From Mesorhizobium sp. WSM3859 (lineage in GTDB: Bacteria; Pseudomonadota; Alphaproteobacteria; Rhizobiales; Rhizobiaceae): a stretch of DNA of 64,000 nt. The DNA lies in the NCBI RefSeq assembly GCF_002295065.1, contig NZ_NSGG01000006.1, positions 1 to 64,000 of the forward strand, given 5' to 3'. Positions 36,090 to 44,019 of this stretch are shown here, one piece after another; within the stretch, counting starts at the first letter, position 1, and the number at the start of each line of letters is the position of its first letter. The notes under the pieces are model-generated. The model made no database searches, was not told the origin of the DNA, and saw only the letters and a list, made by a program, of their open reading frames with translations. The translations under genes were made by a program, and so were the position numbers.

Positions 36090-37982
36090 CTACAGACTTG
36101 GCAACAATTGGTCGGCTCGACCCCATCCCGCCAGGGATTTGCTCGCTGCGCGTTTCGTCAGTTCACGAGCATCGCCGACGTGGAAATGCGAGGGCGCATC
36201 AATCGTCTTCATTTCCGCCCAGGTGATGGGCGCGGCGACCGGAGCGCCCGGCCGCGACCTAGCACTGTAGGGCATGATCGCGGTCGCCCCTCGCTGGTTG
36301 CGCAGATAGTCGACAAAGATCCGACCCTTCCGCCTCGCCTTCGATAACACGGCCGTAAAGTGAGAGGGATCGGTCTGGGCGACCGCCTGCGCCAGCCCGG
36401 AGGCGAAGGCCTTCACCTCTGGCCATTCGGCCTGCGGCGTAAGCGGGGCGATCACATGGACGCCCTTGCCGCCTGTCAGCATCGGAAAAGTGGTCAGCCC
36501 TAGTGATTTGAGGATATCCCGGAACTGGAACGCGGCGGCACGCACCGCCTCGAAATCCAGCCCCTCATCGGGGTCGAGGTCAAACACGAGGCGGTCGGCC
36601 TTCTCGATGTCTTCGATGCGCGCTCCCCATCCATGGAACTCGATGGTTCCCATCTGGACACAGGTTAGAAGTCCCTCGGCATCGTCGACATAAAGGTAGG
36701 GTTCCTCATGACCGTCCTTTTCGGTGATCCCGACATGATGGACCTTGTCGCCGAAGCTGCCGGCATCATGCTTCTGGAAGAAACACTTCTTCGCGCGGCC
36801 CTGCGGACAGCGAACAAGACTGATCGGCCTGTTTCCGGCCCAGGGAAGCATAATCGCGGCGACGTCGGCGTAGTGATCGGCAAGCTGTCCCTTGGTGATG
36901 TTGGATTCTGGGTAGATGACGCGGCCGCGATTGCTGATCGCGATCGTGCTTGTCGCCGGAGGCCGCAGGGTTGCTGTACGTTGCGCCGTCTCAAGCGCAA
37001 CGGCTTCCGGCTTCTTGTCCTCGCGCAGGCCGAGATAGCTTGGGTGGCGCAGCGTGCCTTCATTGGTCATCTCGGTGTAGGCGATCTCGGCCACAAGCTT
37101 CGGACGCAGCCAGTGCGCGCCGCGAACTTCCGCGCGCGGTGCTTCGACCGTGGCGGCCTTCTGCTCGAGCGGCGCCATGGTCCTCATCAGCCGCGCCATC
37201 TCGGCGGTATCGAAACCGGTTCCGACCTTACCGGCATAGCGCAGCTTTCCGCCGTCATGGACACCGAGGATCAGCGATCGAAACGCGCGGTCCTTGTCTG
37301 ACGGCGTCCAGCCGACGAGCACGAATTCCTGGCGTTTGACGCACTTGATTTTCAGCCAGCTTCCGTCGCGGGCGCCGACATAGTCCGAATCCGCCAGTTT
37401 CGAGATTACCCCCTCGAGCCCGGCGTCGCAGAAGCGGTTCAGCAATTCTTCGCCCCGGCCCTGGATATGGTCGGAATAGCGAAGGATAGGGCTCTTCGCC
37501 GGCAGGATTTCCTCCAGCTTCTCCTTTCGCTCCAGGAGCGGAAGCCTCGTCAGGTCTTCGCCGTCGAGCTGGAGCAGGTCGAACGCATAAAAATCGATGC
37601 TCGCCGGATCGCCCTTCAGGGCGTTCTGGAGCGCCTGGAAACTGGACCGCCCCTCGGCGTCGATGACAACGGCCTCACCATCGATGAGCGCGGATCGAAC
37701 CTTGAGCTTGCCTGCCTCCGAAAGGATAGAGGGGAAGCGCCCGGACCAGTCCAGGCCGGAACGTGTGTAAGCACGCGCCTCTCCGCCACCCACCGCGACG
37801 AGAATGCGGTAGCCATCGTATTTCATCTCGTGGATCCAGCGATCGCCGGCAGGGACAGTGTCCACCAGCTTTGCGAGCTGGACGGGCCGGAACGCTGGGG
37901 GTGCGAGATTGGCCATGCCGCTCGAGGCTGGTCTGGCTGATGCCCCTTTTTTGGTCGGCCGACGCGACGCTGACTTGCTCAC
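36090..37982 (-). CDS. ligD: ATP-dependent DNA ligase D (ligase + polymerase domains, no phosphoesterase)
   Basis: 630 residues. The ligase domain comes first, with the adenylated Lys in MKYDGYR (residue 54), IDGEAVV and EGVISK. An OB domain (LRYAGKVGTGF) and then the archaeal-primase-like polymerase domain follow (from ~345), with the metal motif DLDPDEGLDF and TGGKGVHV. The N-terminal order ligase-polymerase without a 3'-phosphoesterase module is one of the rhizobial LigD forms. Its role is non-homologous end joining of double-strand breaks. No ku gene lies in this window. It reads towards polX and could share its transcript. Confidence 0.93.
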   Translation of the reverse strand: MSKSASRRPTKKGASARPASSGMANLAPPAFRPVQLAKLVDTVPAGDRWIHEMKYDGYRILVAVGGGEARAYTRSGLDWSGRFPSILSEAGKLKVRSALIDGEAVVIDAEGRSSFQALQNALKGDPASIDFYAFDLLQLDGEDLTRLPLLERKEKLEEILPAKSPILRYSDHIQGRGEELLNRFCDAGLEGVISKLADSDYVGARDGSWLKIKCVKRQEFVLVGWTPSDKDRAFRSLILGVHDGGKLRYAGKVGTGFDTAEMARLMRTMAPLEQKAATVEAPRAEVRGAHWLRPKLVAEIAYTEMTNEGTLRHPSYLGLREDKKPEAVALETAQRTATLRPPATSTIAISNRGRVIYPESNITKGQLADHYADVAAIMLPWAGNRPISLVRCPQGRAKKCFFQKHDAGSFGDKVHHVGITEKDGHEEPYLYVDDAEGLLTCVQMGTIEFHGWGARIEDIEKADRLVFDLDPDEGLDFEAVRAAAFQFRDILKSLGLTTFPMLTGGKGVHVIAPLTPQAEWPEVKAFASGLAQAVAQTDPSHFTAVLSKARRKGRIFVDYLRNQRGATAIMPYSARSRPGAPVAAPITWAEMKTIDAPSHFHVGDARELTKRAASKSLAGWGRADQLLPSL

Positions 37983-38037
37983 TTGACCTCACTCGTATGA
38001 AACTGAATTCCCCGATGCCGTATTCGCAATCTGCAGC

Positions 38038-38222
38038 CTATTTCTTCAGTTTCTCCGCGGCCGCATTGAGCTTGTCGCGGTCATCCCCGACCCGCTTGAT
38101 CAAGGCCTCGGCTAGGTCTCTCCTATACTGTGCTTGCGGGCGGAGTAGGCGACCTCGTACCCTTCACCGGCGGAGACCTGCCGACGGTCGGTGGCCGCTC
38201 GTTTGGGTTTGTTGTCTGCCAT
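38038..38222 (-). pseudogene. DUF3606 protein with a frameshift
   Basis: The ATG at 38222 gives MADNKPKRAATDRRQVSAGE and EVAYSARKHSI. Near base 38120 the frame must shift to read DLAEALIKRVGDDRDKLNAA and the usual lysine-rich end. Together these match the DUF3606 pattern (DRxxVxxxExYEVxYxARKxGIS...). Without the shift the protein stops three codons later (ET, then TAG). Function of the family unknown. Confidence 0.75.
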
Positions 38223-38977
38223 TGTCGTCTCCCTTGGTGCCACAGCTGCGCCGGCACAACGCTCGAGCTGTAACGCGCTGGTTTGGCTTGCGATCCGAAG
38301 CCGCGCAAGAAATTCCGCATTTCCCCTGAAGTCGCGCGTGTTGACTTTGATGTTGTCCATGAGAAGGCCGGGAATGAAGAGGTCGCGGCTGCGCAGCCTC
38401 TTGGGCGGCCGCTCGCTGACCGGGTACCGAACCGCCATTGCGCGTAGCTGGTCCCGCAGGCGTGCGAGACGGGAACGCCCATCGTGTCAGCCGCCGGTAG
38501 TCAGGTCAGCGGAGTGGGCGCTGGCTAACGCGCGGGCTAAATGATTGAGATCCGCTCCGGCGACACTTAGAGCCGCTGCCTTCAGATTGACGCCGCGCCA
38601 CCGGCTGGATCTCGGAGAATTCAGCCTGCGCCTCGGGGACGTCGCGTAGTTTGGGAAGGCATCGGCGCCATCGTCGACGGCTTTTGCGTCTGCTCTGTTC
38701 GGTCGAGCACTTCATGCGCAACCTGCATCTGACGGTTCAGAGCGAAGGCGTGCGATGCGCCGCATCAACCCGGCACCGCCGCGCGGCACCATCTCCCCGC
38801 TTATCTGCGCTGATCCTTGGTCAGACTGATCGCCTGACGCCATCAACCCGTGAAGGGTCGGCTATGCCACCATGCCGCCGCTGCAGCTTCGCCTGCGAGG
38901 TGATTGCAGCGCTCGGTCCGACACATCGGGCGCCTGTCAGCGGGGGATGTCCTCCGCTCGAACCAGGAGCCGGATCG
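38223..38977. other. 755 bases of cargo DNA without a supported gene
   Basis: Frames here give Arg/Ser-rich translations. I looked for a ku gene next to ligD and did not find one. Confidence 0.45.
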
Positions 38978-39145
38978 ATGTCTCTCAACGACGCCCACGC
39001 CTTCGCCTTCAGCCTCGCTACTACGCTGATGGCTGCCATCATCATCTTCCAGGCCGGCGACGGCACCCTCTCAGTGATCCCCGCCAGCGAATATGACGGC
39101 GACGCCGCCGCGATCGTCCACGAGATCGATCCGTTCGCTCCGTGA
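38978..39145 (+). CDS. Small conserved hypothetical protein, 55 residues
   Basis: ATG at 38978 with GGAG at a good distance upstream. The sequence (MSLNDAHAFAFSLATTLMAA, then IIIFQAGDGTLSVIPASEYD) has one hydrophobic helix and an acidic, conserved-looking end. Shadow frames rarely look like this. No function known. Confidence 0.6.
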   Translation: MSLNDAHAFAFSLATTLMAAIIIFQAGDGTLSVIPASEYDGDAAAIVHEIDPFAP

Positions 39146-39290
39146 CACGCTCGACCGGGAGCGGAAATCGCCGACGATTTCCGCTCCCGGCGCCGTTGCT
39201 CTTGCGCCATACTTCGTGCGCGCCCTTGTGGTCGAAGGCGCAACCGTCAGACCTTGTCCTTACGGAGACCACCGTCATCGTCATCCTCGC

Positions 39291-39680
39291 AATGCATCTC
39301 TCGCATCGATCGGACTGCTTTGCTGGCAGCTGTTCACGCTGGCCGTCTTCGCGCTGCCGGCGTTCGTCGGCGTGATCGCGGGTCTGGCCGCACGGCACGG
39401 TGCGGCACCCCCGGCGCCGTTCTGGTCGGCGCCGTCGTGGCGGCGATCACGCTCGCCGTCGGCCATCTGCTCATCACCTTCGTCCGGCCCATGTGGCTGA
39501 AGCTCATCGTGGCCGCAGCCTTCGCCGCGCCGGCGGCGACCACCGGCTTCGATGCGACGCATGGCATCGTGAAGCACCTCATGCCGTCCGAGGCGTGGCA
39601 GGTAACGTTCTCTGTCATCCATGCGGTGCCGGTCGGCATGACTGCCTTCGGGCGGGTCGCCGGAATGGGCGGGGGGCGTC
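39291..39680 (+). pseudogene. Multi-pass membrane protein with a frameshift
   Basis: Frame 0 reads LASIGLLCWQLFTLAVFALP, then FVGVIAGLAARHG. After about 39405 the next frame reads GAVLVGAVVAAITLAVGHLL and further hydrophobic stretches up to HAVPVGMTAFGRVAGMG. Together they form a four-helix membrane protein of about 130 residues of a type seen in rhizobial mobile elements. The start is not clear and upstream bases show another possible shift. Confidence 0.55.
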
Positions 39681-39759
39681 AGTCCGGGGTTCGGCCGAGA
39701 TCTTGCACGGGCCTGATCTTCATCATCGCCGTCAGGAGGATCTGAGCAGCGGTGAGGGT

Positions 39760-40349
39760 GTCACCCCCGTCGTCTCATGTCGGAGCGATGGGCATGTGCA
39801 GCGCGGATCAATGGTAGGCCCGGAGAAGCGGACCTTGCTGGAGCGCTACGGGCAGAACCATGTCTCAGCGGTCATCGGGCGTCCGCGGCGGCGATCACCG
39901 TGGCGGCGGCGGAACACAATGCGATAGCGTCGGCCTGGCGGGAGGAAACAAAGCCGGTGAGCATGCCGTGACGCCGGTTTGCCGGTGCGTGAGGGCCGCC
40001 ATCTTCTCCGTTATCTGACCGTGGTCGACCGCTCCAAACGCCCTCTTCAATGGCCTGATCTGGCCGAAGGCCGGCTGCGCCTCGATCGCCTATGACGCAA
40101 CAGCCGCGTCAAACTTTCTTCCCCTGCCGGACCCCACCCCACGCGAACAGGTCGCGCGGGGACCCCGAGGCGACGCCATTCCTCGCGAGGCAAGAAAGCC
40201 CTCCTTGGCTGTCAGGCCCCATCCCCACCCCCAGCGCGCAAGCGCGCCAGGGACCCCAGGGACGGGGTGCGTCGCCGATCGCCTCCGGCCTGCCGATCGC
40301 CATCGAGGCCGCAATGGTGCGGGCTCGGAAACGGAAACGGAGACTTACA
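39760..40349. other. 590 bases without a supported gene, upstream of the transfer block
   Basis: Apparent frames are Arg/Pro-rich. The region must contain the promoter of the first DUF736 gene. Short C-rich runs (40120-40265) are present but no clear repeat unit. Confidence 0.45.
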
Positions 40350-40673
40350 ATGGCGACCATCGGCACTTTCAAGAAGACCGGTTCGAACGAGTTCACCGGC
40401 GAAATCGTCACCCTCAGCGTCCAGGCCAAGAACGTGCGCATCGTCCCCGACCAGCGCGCCACCGGCGAGAACGCCCCCAGCCACCGGGTCGTGGTGGGTC
40501 GCGCCGAGATCGGCGCCGCCTGGTCGAAGCGCTCCAACGAGGGCCGCGACTATCTGGGCCTCAAGCTCGACGACCCTAGCTTCAACGCCCCGATCTACGC
40601 CAACCTCTTCGACGACGAAGAAGGAGAAGGCTTCTCGCTCATCTGGTCACGGCCGAGTGCGCGGCGCGACTAA
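40350..40673 (+). CDS. DUF736 protein
   Basis: 107 residues, ATG at 40350 after ACGGAG. It shows the DUF736 features: MATIGTFKKTGSNEFTGEIV start, VRIVPDQRATGENAPSHRVV, EIGAAWSKRSNEGRDYLGLK and an end of the type FSLIWSRP. It is a small beta-rich protein found in nearly all rhizobial ICE/plasmid transfer regions, sometimes twice. A second copy follows traF here. Function unknown. A strong terminator lies directly after it. Confidence 0.92.
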   Translation: MATIGTFKKTGSNEFTGEIVTLSVQAKNVRIVPDQRATGENAPSHRVVVGRAEIGAAWSKRSNEGRDYLGLKLDDPSFNAPIYANLFDDEEGEGFSLIWSRPSARRD

Positions 40674-40679
40674 CCCAAG

Positions 40680-40707
40680 AAGGCCCCGGCCGAAATGCCG
40701 GGGCCTT
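40680..40707 (+). terminator. Strong terminator after the first DUF736 gene
   Basis: Perfect 11-bp stem: aaggccccggc (40680-40690) and gccggggcctt (40697-40707), 6-base loop, then cttac. It separates DUF736 from the regulatory genes that follow. Confidence 0.85.
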
Positions 40708-40743
40708 CTTACACGGACAAACGGTGAGGACGGCTTCGGAGCA

Positions 40744-40764
40744 GCGATGCCGAGATCGCATCGC
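40744..40764 (+). promoter_or_regulatory. Inverted-repeat operator upstream of the QseM-like gene
   Basis: gcgatgc (40744-40750), 7 bases, gcatcgc (40758-40764). Its core GATGC-CGAGATC-GCATC is shared with the site before the FseA-like gene at 41128. A possible -10 element TAAAAT (40806-40811) lies about 54 bases downstream of its centre. Confidence 0.6.
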
Positions 40765-40845
40765 CCGATGCTTCTGGACCGGGCTCCCCGGAAAGGCCGC
40801 ATCGGTAAAATGCGAGCTCTCACTCCGTTGATATGAGGGCCAAAG

Positions 40846-41106
40846 ATGATCGAGCCGTTTGACGAGGCCGCGCCGACCGCCGACCAACTTACCGAATACG
40901 ATCGCGATCACATCAAGCTCTACGCCCGGCTGTTGGATGCGGCCGACGACGGCGCGGACTGGCGCGAGGTGGTCGAAATCCTGTTCGGCATCGATTTGGC
41001 GAAAGAGCCGCAGCGCGCCCGGCGCATTCATGACTGTCATTTGGCGCGAGCGCGCTGGATGGCACGCTCCGGCTACCGCCATCTCCTGCGGCGAGGCGGC
41101 AGCTAG
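40846..41106 (+). CDS. Short DUF2285 protein, QseM-like antiactivator candidate
   Basis: 86 residues made of almost only one DUF2285 domain: LLDAADDGADWREVVEILFG, then ARRIHDCHLARARWMARSGY and RHLLRRGG. In ICEMlSymR7A the antiactivator QseM is likewise a lone DUF2285 domain that binds TraR and FseA and keeps transfer off. The gene next to it here encodes the FseA-like protein whose own C-terminus is DUF2285, so self-type pairing of the two is plausible. Differences: it is not divergent from a QseC-type regulator here. GAGGG precedes the ATG. DUF2285 assignment is firm; QseM function is inference. Confidence 0.82.
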   Translation: MIEPFDEAAPTADQLTEYDRDHIKLYARLLDAADDGADWREVVEILFGIDLAKEPQRARRIHDCHLARARWMARSGYRHLLRRGGS

Positions 41107-41127
41107 CCCGACAGCGACTACCGGTCC

Positions 41128-41154
41128 CAGGTGATGCCGAAGCCGCATCACCTG
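41128..41154 (+). promoter_or_regulatory. Perfect 10-bp inverted-repeat operator upstream of the FseA-like gene
   Basis: caggtgatgc (41128-41137), 7 bases, gcatcacctg (41145-41154). Same core GATGC-CGA-N3-C-GCATC and almost the same distance to the start codon (84 against 81 bases) as the site at 40744. A possible -10 GAAATT (41192-41197) lies about 54 bases from the centre, as at the other site. Confidence 0.65.
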
Positions 41155-41238
41155 TTGCCCGCCGACGGGCTTCCGTCACTCGCCGCGAGTCGAAATTCTC
41201 TGAGGCGGGGCTACGCTCTGGTGCGAGGAGCTCTTCAG

Positions 41239-42004
41239 ATGAGGCCGGATACGTCCCATTGGCGAGACCATGACAGCTACGATTATTTCGATGCTTTGCC
41301 AATTGAAGGGCTCGCCTGGGAATGCCTGCGGCGTCACAAACCCTATCAACGGCACTATGGCGCGCTTCTGGCGACAAGCGCCCAAAAGGCGCCGCTGACG
41401 CCCGAGGCGCAGGAGATATGGGGGCTGCGATTTCCCGGCCAGGCCTGACCTGTCCGCATTGGCGCAAGAGGTCCTGTGGTCTCCTGACGTCGATCCCGCG
41501 GTCGTTCCACTGGTCCGGATGCCGGAGTTCCTGTCGTCGGCCTCGCTCGCGCCGCTGACAGGACTGGGCGAGGAGCACCACAGCTCGGAAGGACGCCACG
41601 CAATCCACAAAGCCGGTGCGGTGACGCAGCTTCTTCTCCTGCCTGGCAGCGACACGCGCGGCCACGTGGCCGCATTGATCCCATTGGACGCGCAGACGTT
41701 GGGCCGGATTGAGGCGCTTACCCGCTTCTGGCGTTCCTGGCAGGGTCGCCCGGTACCACCGGACACGCGAATGACATCGCAGCAGCGGCGTCGCTTTCGC
41801 CTGATGATGCAGGCCGCTGACGGCCGTTCCACAGGCGCCAGCTATCGCGACATCGCCATCGCTCTCTATGGGCTCAGCCGGGTCGCCGCCGATCCCTGGA
41901 AGACTTCCGCGCTTCGCGATGCGGTGATCGGCCTGGTCGAAGGCGCCACGGCGCTTATCGCCGGCGGCTATCTCCAGATACTGCGCCATCGACGCCGCGC
42001 GTAG
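41239..42004 (+). CDS. fseA: FseA-like excision activator, two frames joined by a +1 shift (DUF6499 + DUF2285)
   Basis: The first frame (41239-41448, 69 residues, ATG after GAGGAG) encodes a DUF6499-type N-terminus, MRPDTSHWRDHDSYDYFDAL, and ends WGLRFPGQA-TGA. The +1 frame continues without a gap as DLSALAQEVLWSPD and carries a DUF2285 domain to 42004 (RSTGASYRDIAIALYGLSRV, then GGYLQILRHRRR). In ICEMlSymR7A the homologous pair msi172/msi171 is fused by programmed +1 frameshifting into FseA, the activator of the excisionase gene rdfS. The slip point here is gcc-TGA-c, a weak-stop +1 site like that of prfB in form. An rdfS-like gene follows, as in R7A. A random mutation would look the same on sequence alone. 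Confidence 0.8.
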
Positions 42005-42024
42005 CCTTTCCGGCTCAGGCAAAT

Positions 42025-42046
42025 GGGGTGGGATTTTTGACACCCC
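42025..42046 (+). promoter_or_regulatory. Hairpin in the rdfS upstream region
   Basis: ggggtg (42025-42030) and cacccc (42041-42046) with a 10-base T-containing loop, 20 bases after the FseA-like stop and 100 bases before rdfS. It may terminate fseA transcription or belong to the FseA-controlled rdfS promoter. Confidence 0.4.
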
Positions 42047-42146
42047 GCAACTTCCCCATCCCCTCCGAAGCCCATCCTCCGCCACCGTGGTCACCGTTCG
42101 CCGCTGGACGTCAGCGGCCGCCCGAAACCCCACGGAGCTGCGATCA

Positions 42147-42428
42147 ATGCGACCCGATATTACCGTTTTGCCGCCGCGCTTTCTGCGCACCAAGGAAGCT
42201 GCTGATTTCCTCAGCCTGTCCGCCCGTACCCTCGAAAAGCACCGCACCTACGGGACAGGTCCTGCTTACAAAAAGCTCGGCGGCCGTGTCGTCTATGCGG
42301 TCGATGATCTCCAAGCCTGGGCCGAGCGCGGCGCTGTGACCTCGACATCGGATCCTCGCGGCTCGGTTCTGCCGGCCAAGCGACACGCGCCGGCGCCAGC
42401 GGCGCAAGTCGGGCGATACTCACGGTGA
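42147..42428 (+). CDS. rdfS: RdfS-like excisionase (AlpA/HTH_17 family)
   Basis: 93 residues, ATG at 42147 after GGAG. The winged-helix excisionase pattern is clear: PRFLRTKEAADFLSLSARTL, EKHRTYGTGPAYKKLGGRVV and YAVDDLQAWAE. The C-terminus is a basic, disordered tail. In ICEMlSymR7A the recombination directionality factor RdfS is of this type and sits between fseA targets and traF. It pairs with the integrase to excise the element and also affects transfer genes. The neighbours here (FseA-like upstream, DUF2840/traF downstream) support the same role. Confidence 0.85.
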   Translation: MRPDITVLPPRFLRTKEAADFLSLSARTLEKHRTYGTGPAYKKLGGRVVYAVDDLQAWAERGAVTSTSDPRGSVLPAKRHAPAPAAQVGRYSR

Positions 42429-42546
42429 CTGCGCGTCGATGACGCCGTAGCCGCGCAGACGCATGCCGGATGTCCAGCGCGGCCTCACCATTCCTCCATT
42501 CCAGCGCGAGGTACGCGCGACGCCTTGCAGAACCAGGAGCACCTTC

Positions 42547-43068
42547 ATGACGGCTATCGCTGCCACCAGCCTGCGCGCCGCGTTCCCAGCGGCGCCCCAG
42601 CTCTCTGCCCATCTCGTTCATGTCGAACTGATTTGGATGGAGAAAAGACAGGAGAACTGGATACGCTTCGGCACGCACGCCCACGAGCAGATCGTCGATC
42701 GTCGCCGGCGCATCCTGTCCTACCGGCCCGGCGCGGTCTTCGCCTTCGTGCGCTGGGCCGCAAACGATTTCGCGACGGTCACCTCGCGCATCGCAATCGT
42801 GCGGGCGATGTCGCCCGGCGAAGCCTACCAGACGCTTCCCTTTGTGCGACCAGGTGGCGAGCTCCTGCTGAAGGTCGAGAGCTGGCCGAGGGTCGAGCGC
42901 GTTCTGCAGGCGATCGACGGGATCGAGCGCCTCGGAATAGAGCCCGAGTCGGTATCGCCCGATCATTGGCGCAACATCCACAACCGCATAGCCGCCGGGC
43001 AGGCGCCGCGCAGCTATACGCTCGACCAGCATCGCGCAGCCTTGCTGCGCAGGAGGGTGGGGCTATGA
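42547..43068 (+). CDS. DUF2840 protein
   Basis: 173 residues from the ATG at 42547, behind AGGAGC. The DUF2840 pattern is HLVHVELIWMEKRQENWIRF, GAVFAFVRWAANDFATVTSR and VLQAIDGIERLGIEPESV. The family occurs only in conjugative plasmids and ICEs, directly before traF. Its stop overlaps the traF start (ATGA). Function unknown; probably accessory to transfer. In relatives replication genes (repA, parA) lie between the excisionase-like gene and this one; they are missing here. Confidence 0.9.
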   Translation: MTAIAATSLRAAFPAAPQLSAHLVHVELIWMEKRQENWIRFGTHAHEQIVDRRRRILSYRPGAVFAFVRWAANDFATVTSRIAIVRAMSPGEAYQTLPFVRPGGELLLKVESWPRVERVLQAIDGIERLGIEPESVSPDHWRNIHNRIAAGQAPRSYTLDQHRAALLRRRVGL

Positions 43069-43610
43069 AGCGCGCCGCCACTATCCTGTCTGGTGCTCTC
43101 GCAAGCCTGGCCGTTGGCTGTCCGGCTTTCGTGCCGATGCCAGTCAGATTGATCTGGAACGCGTCGGCCAGCGCGCCGCTCGGCGTCTACCTGATCGACA
43201 TCGACGAGCCACCTGCGGTCGGCGATCTGGTCGCCGTGAACGCGCCCGCGCCGCTCGCCGCCTTCCTCGAGGACCGCGGCTATCTGCCGAAGGGCGTGCC
43301 GCTTTTGAAGCACATCGTTGCGGCGTCCGGGCAAAGCGTCTGCCGCTCGGGTCTCACCATAACCGTCGATGGCGCTGACGCTGGAATGGCGCTGCAGCGC
43401 GACCGGGCTGGCCGCGCCTTGCCAGTCTGGCAGGGCTGCCGACGCGTCGCGTCCGGTGAAGTCTTTCTTATGAACCGGCAGGCGCTCGACAGCCTCGACG
43501 GCCGGTACTTCGGCCTGATCGCCGCCGACCGGATCATCGGCCGAGCCCTCCCGCTGTGGACCTACGGGAATGGCGGGGCCGGTTTCGAATGGCGCGCGCC
43601 AATGCGGTGA
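43065..43610 (+). CDS. traF: TraF, S26-family conjugation signal peptidase
   Basis: 181 residues with an N-terminal membrane segment (residues 4-25). The catalytic Ser is in SAPLGVYLI (Ser36) and the general-base Lys in PLLKHIVA (Lys82), as in RP4 TraF. TraF cleaves and cyclises the pilin precursor (TrbC) of the mating pair. Cysteines at 19, 93 and 125 may form a disulfide in the periplasmic domain. The ATG at 43065 overlaps the DUF2840 stop by four bases. Confidence 0.93.
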   Translation: MKRAATILSGALASLAVGCPAFVPMPVRLIWNASASAPLGVYLIDIDEPPAVGDLVAVNAPAPLAAFLEDRGYLPKGVPLLKHIVAASGQSVCRSGLTITVDGADAGMALQRDRAGRALPVWQGCRRVASGEVFLMNRQALDSLDGRYFGLIAADRIIGRALPLWTYGNGGAGFEWRAPMR

Positions 43611-43680
43611 GCGCGGGCGACAGGCGGCGCCTCTTGTCGCCTCCCTTATCACCGCACTGTCACAAGAACAGGAGACTGAC

Positions 43681-44016
43681 ATGCAGCAGATCGGAGAGTT
43701 CACACGCCACAAGACCGGCTATTGCGGGCGCATCCATACGCTCAGCCTCAACCTCGAGGTCGCCATCGTGGCGGCAGAGGCAAGCGACACGGAGAACGCG
43801 CCTGACTACCGTGTCCATGCCGGCAATGAGGATGGGCCCGAGATAGGCGGCGGCTGGAAACGCTCCAGCGAGAAGGCCGGCGAGTTCGTCTCGATCCAAC
43901 TCGACGATCCCGTCCTGGCGCAGCCGATACGCGCGAGCCTCTTTTGCAATGGTGAAGACAAGACGTCGTGGTCGCTGCACTGGTCGCGCCCGCGCGAGCG
44001 CGGCGAGAAGGAGTGA
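43681..44016 (+). CDS. Second DUF736 protein
   Basis: 111 residues, ATG at 43681 after CAGGAG. DUF736 pattern with a diverged N-terminus (MQQIGEFTRHKTGYCGRIHT) and the usual EIGGGWKRSSEKAGEFVSIQ, LHWSRPRERG end. Close in kind but not in detail to the copy at 40350, so it is not a recent duplicate. The lytic transglycosylase gene starts three bases after its stop, so they share a transcript. Confidence 0.9.
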   Translation: MQQIGEFTRHKTGYCGRIHTLSLNLEVAIVAAEASDTENAPDYRVHAGNEDGPEIGGGWKRSSEKAGEFVSIQLDDPVLAQPIRASLFCNGEDKTSWSLHWSRPRERGEKE

Positions 44017-44019
44017 AGG

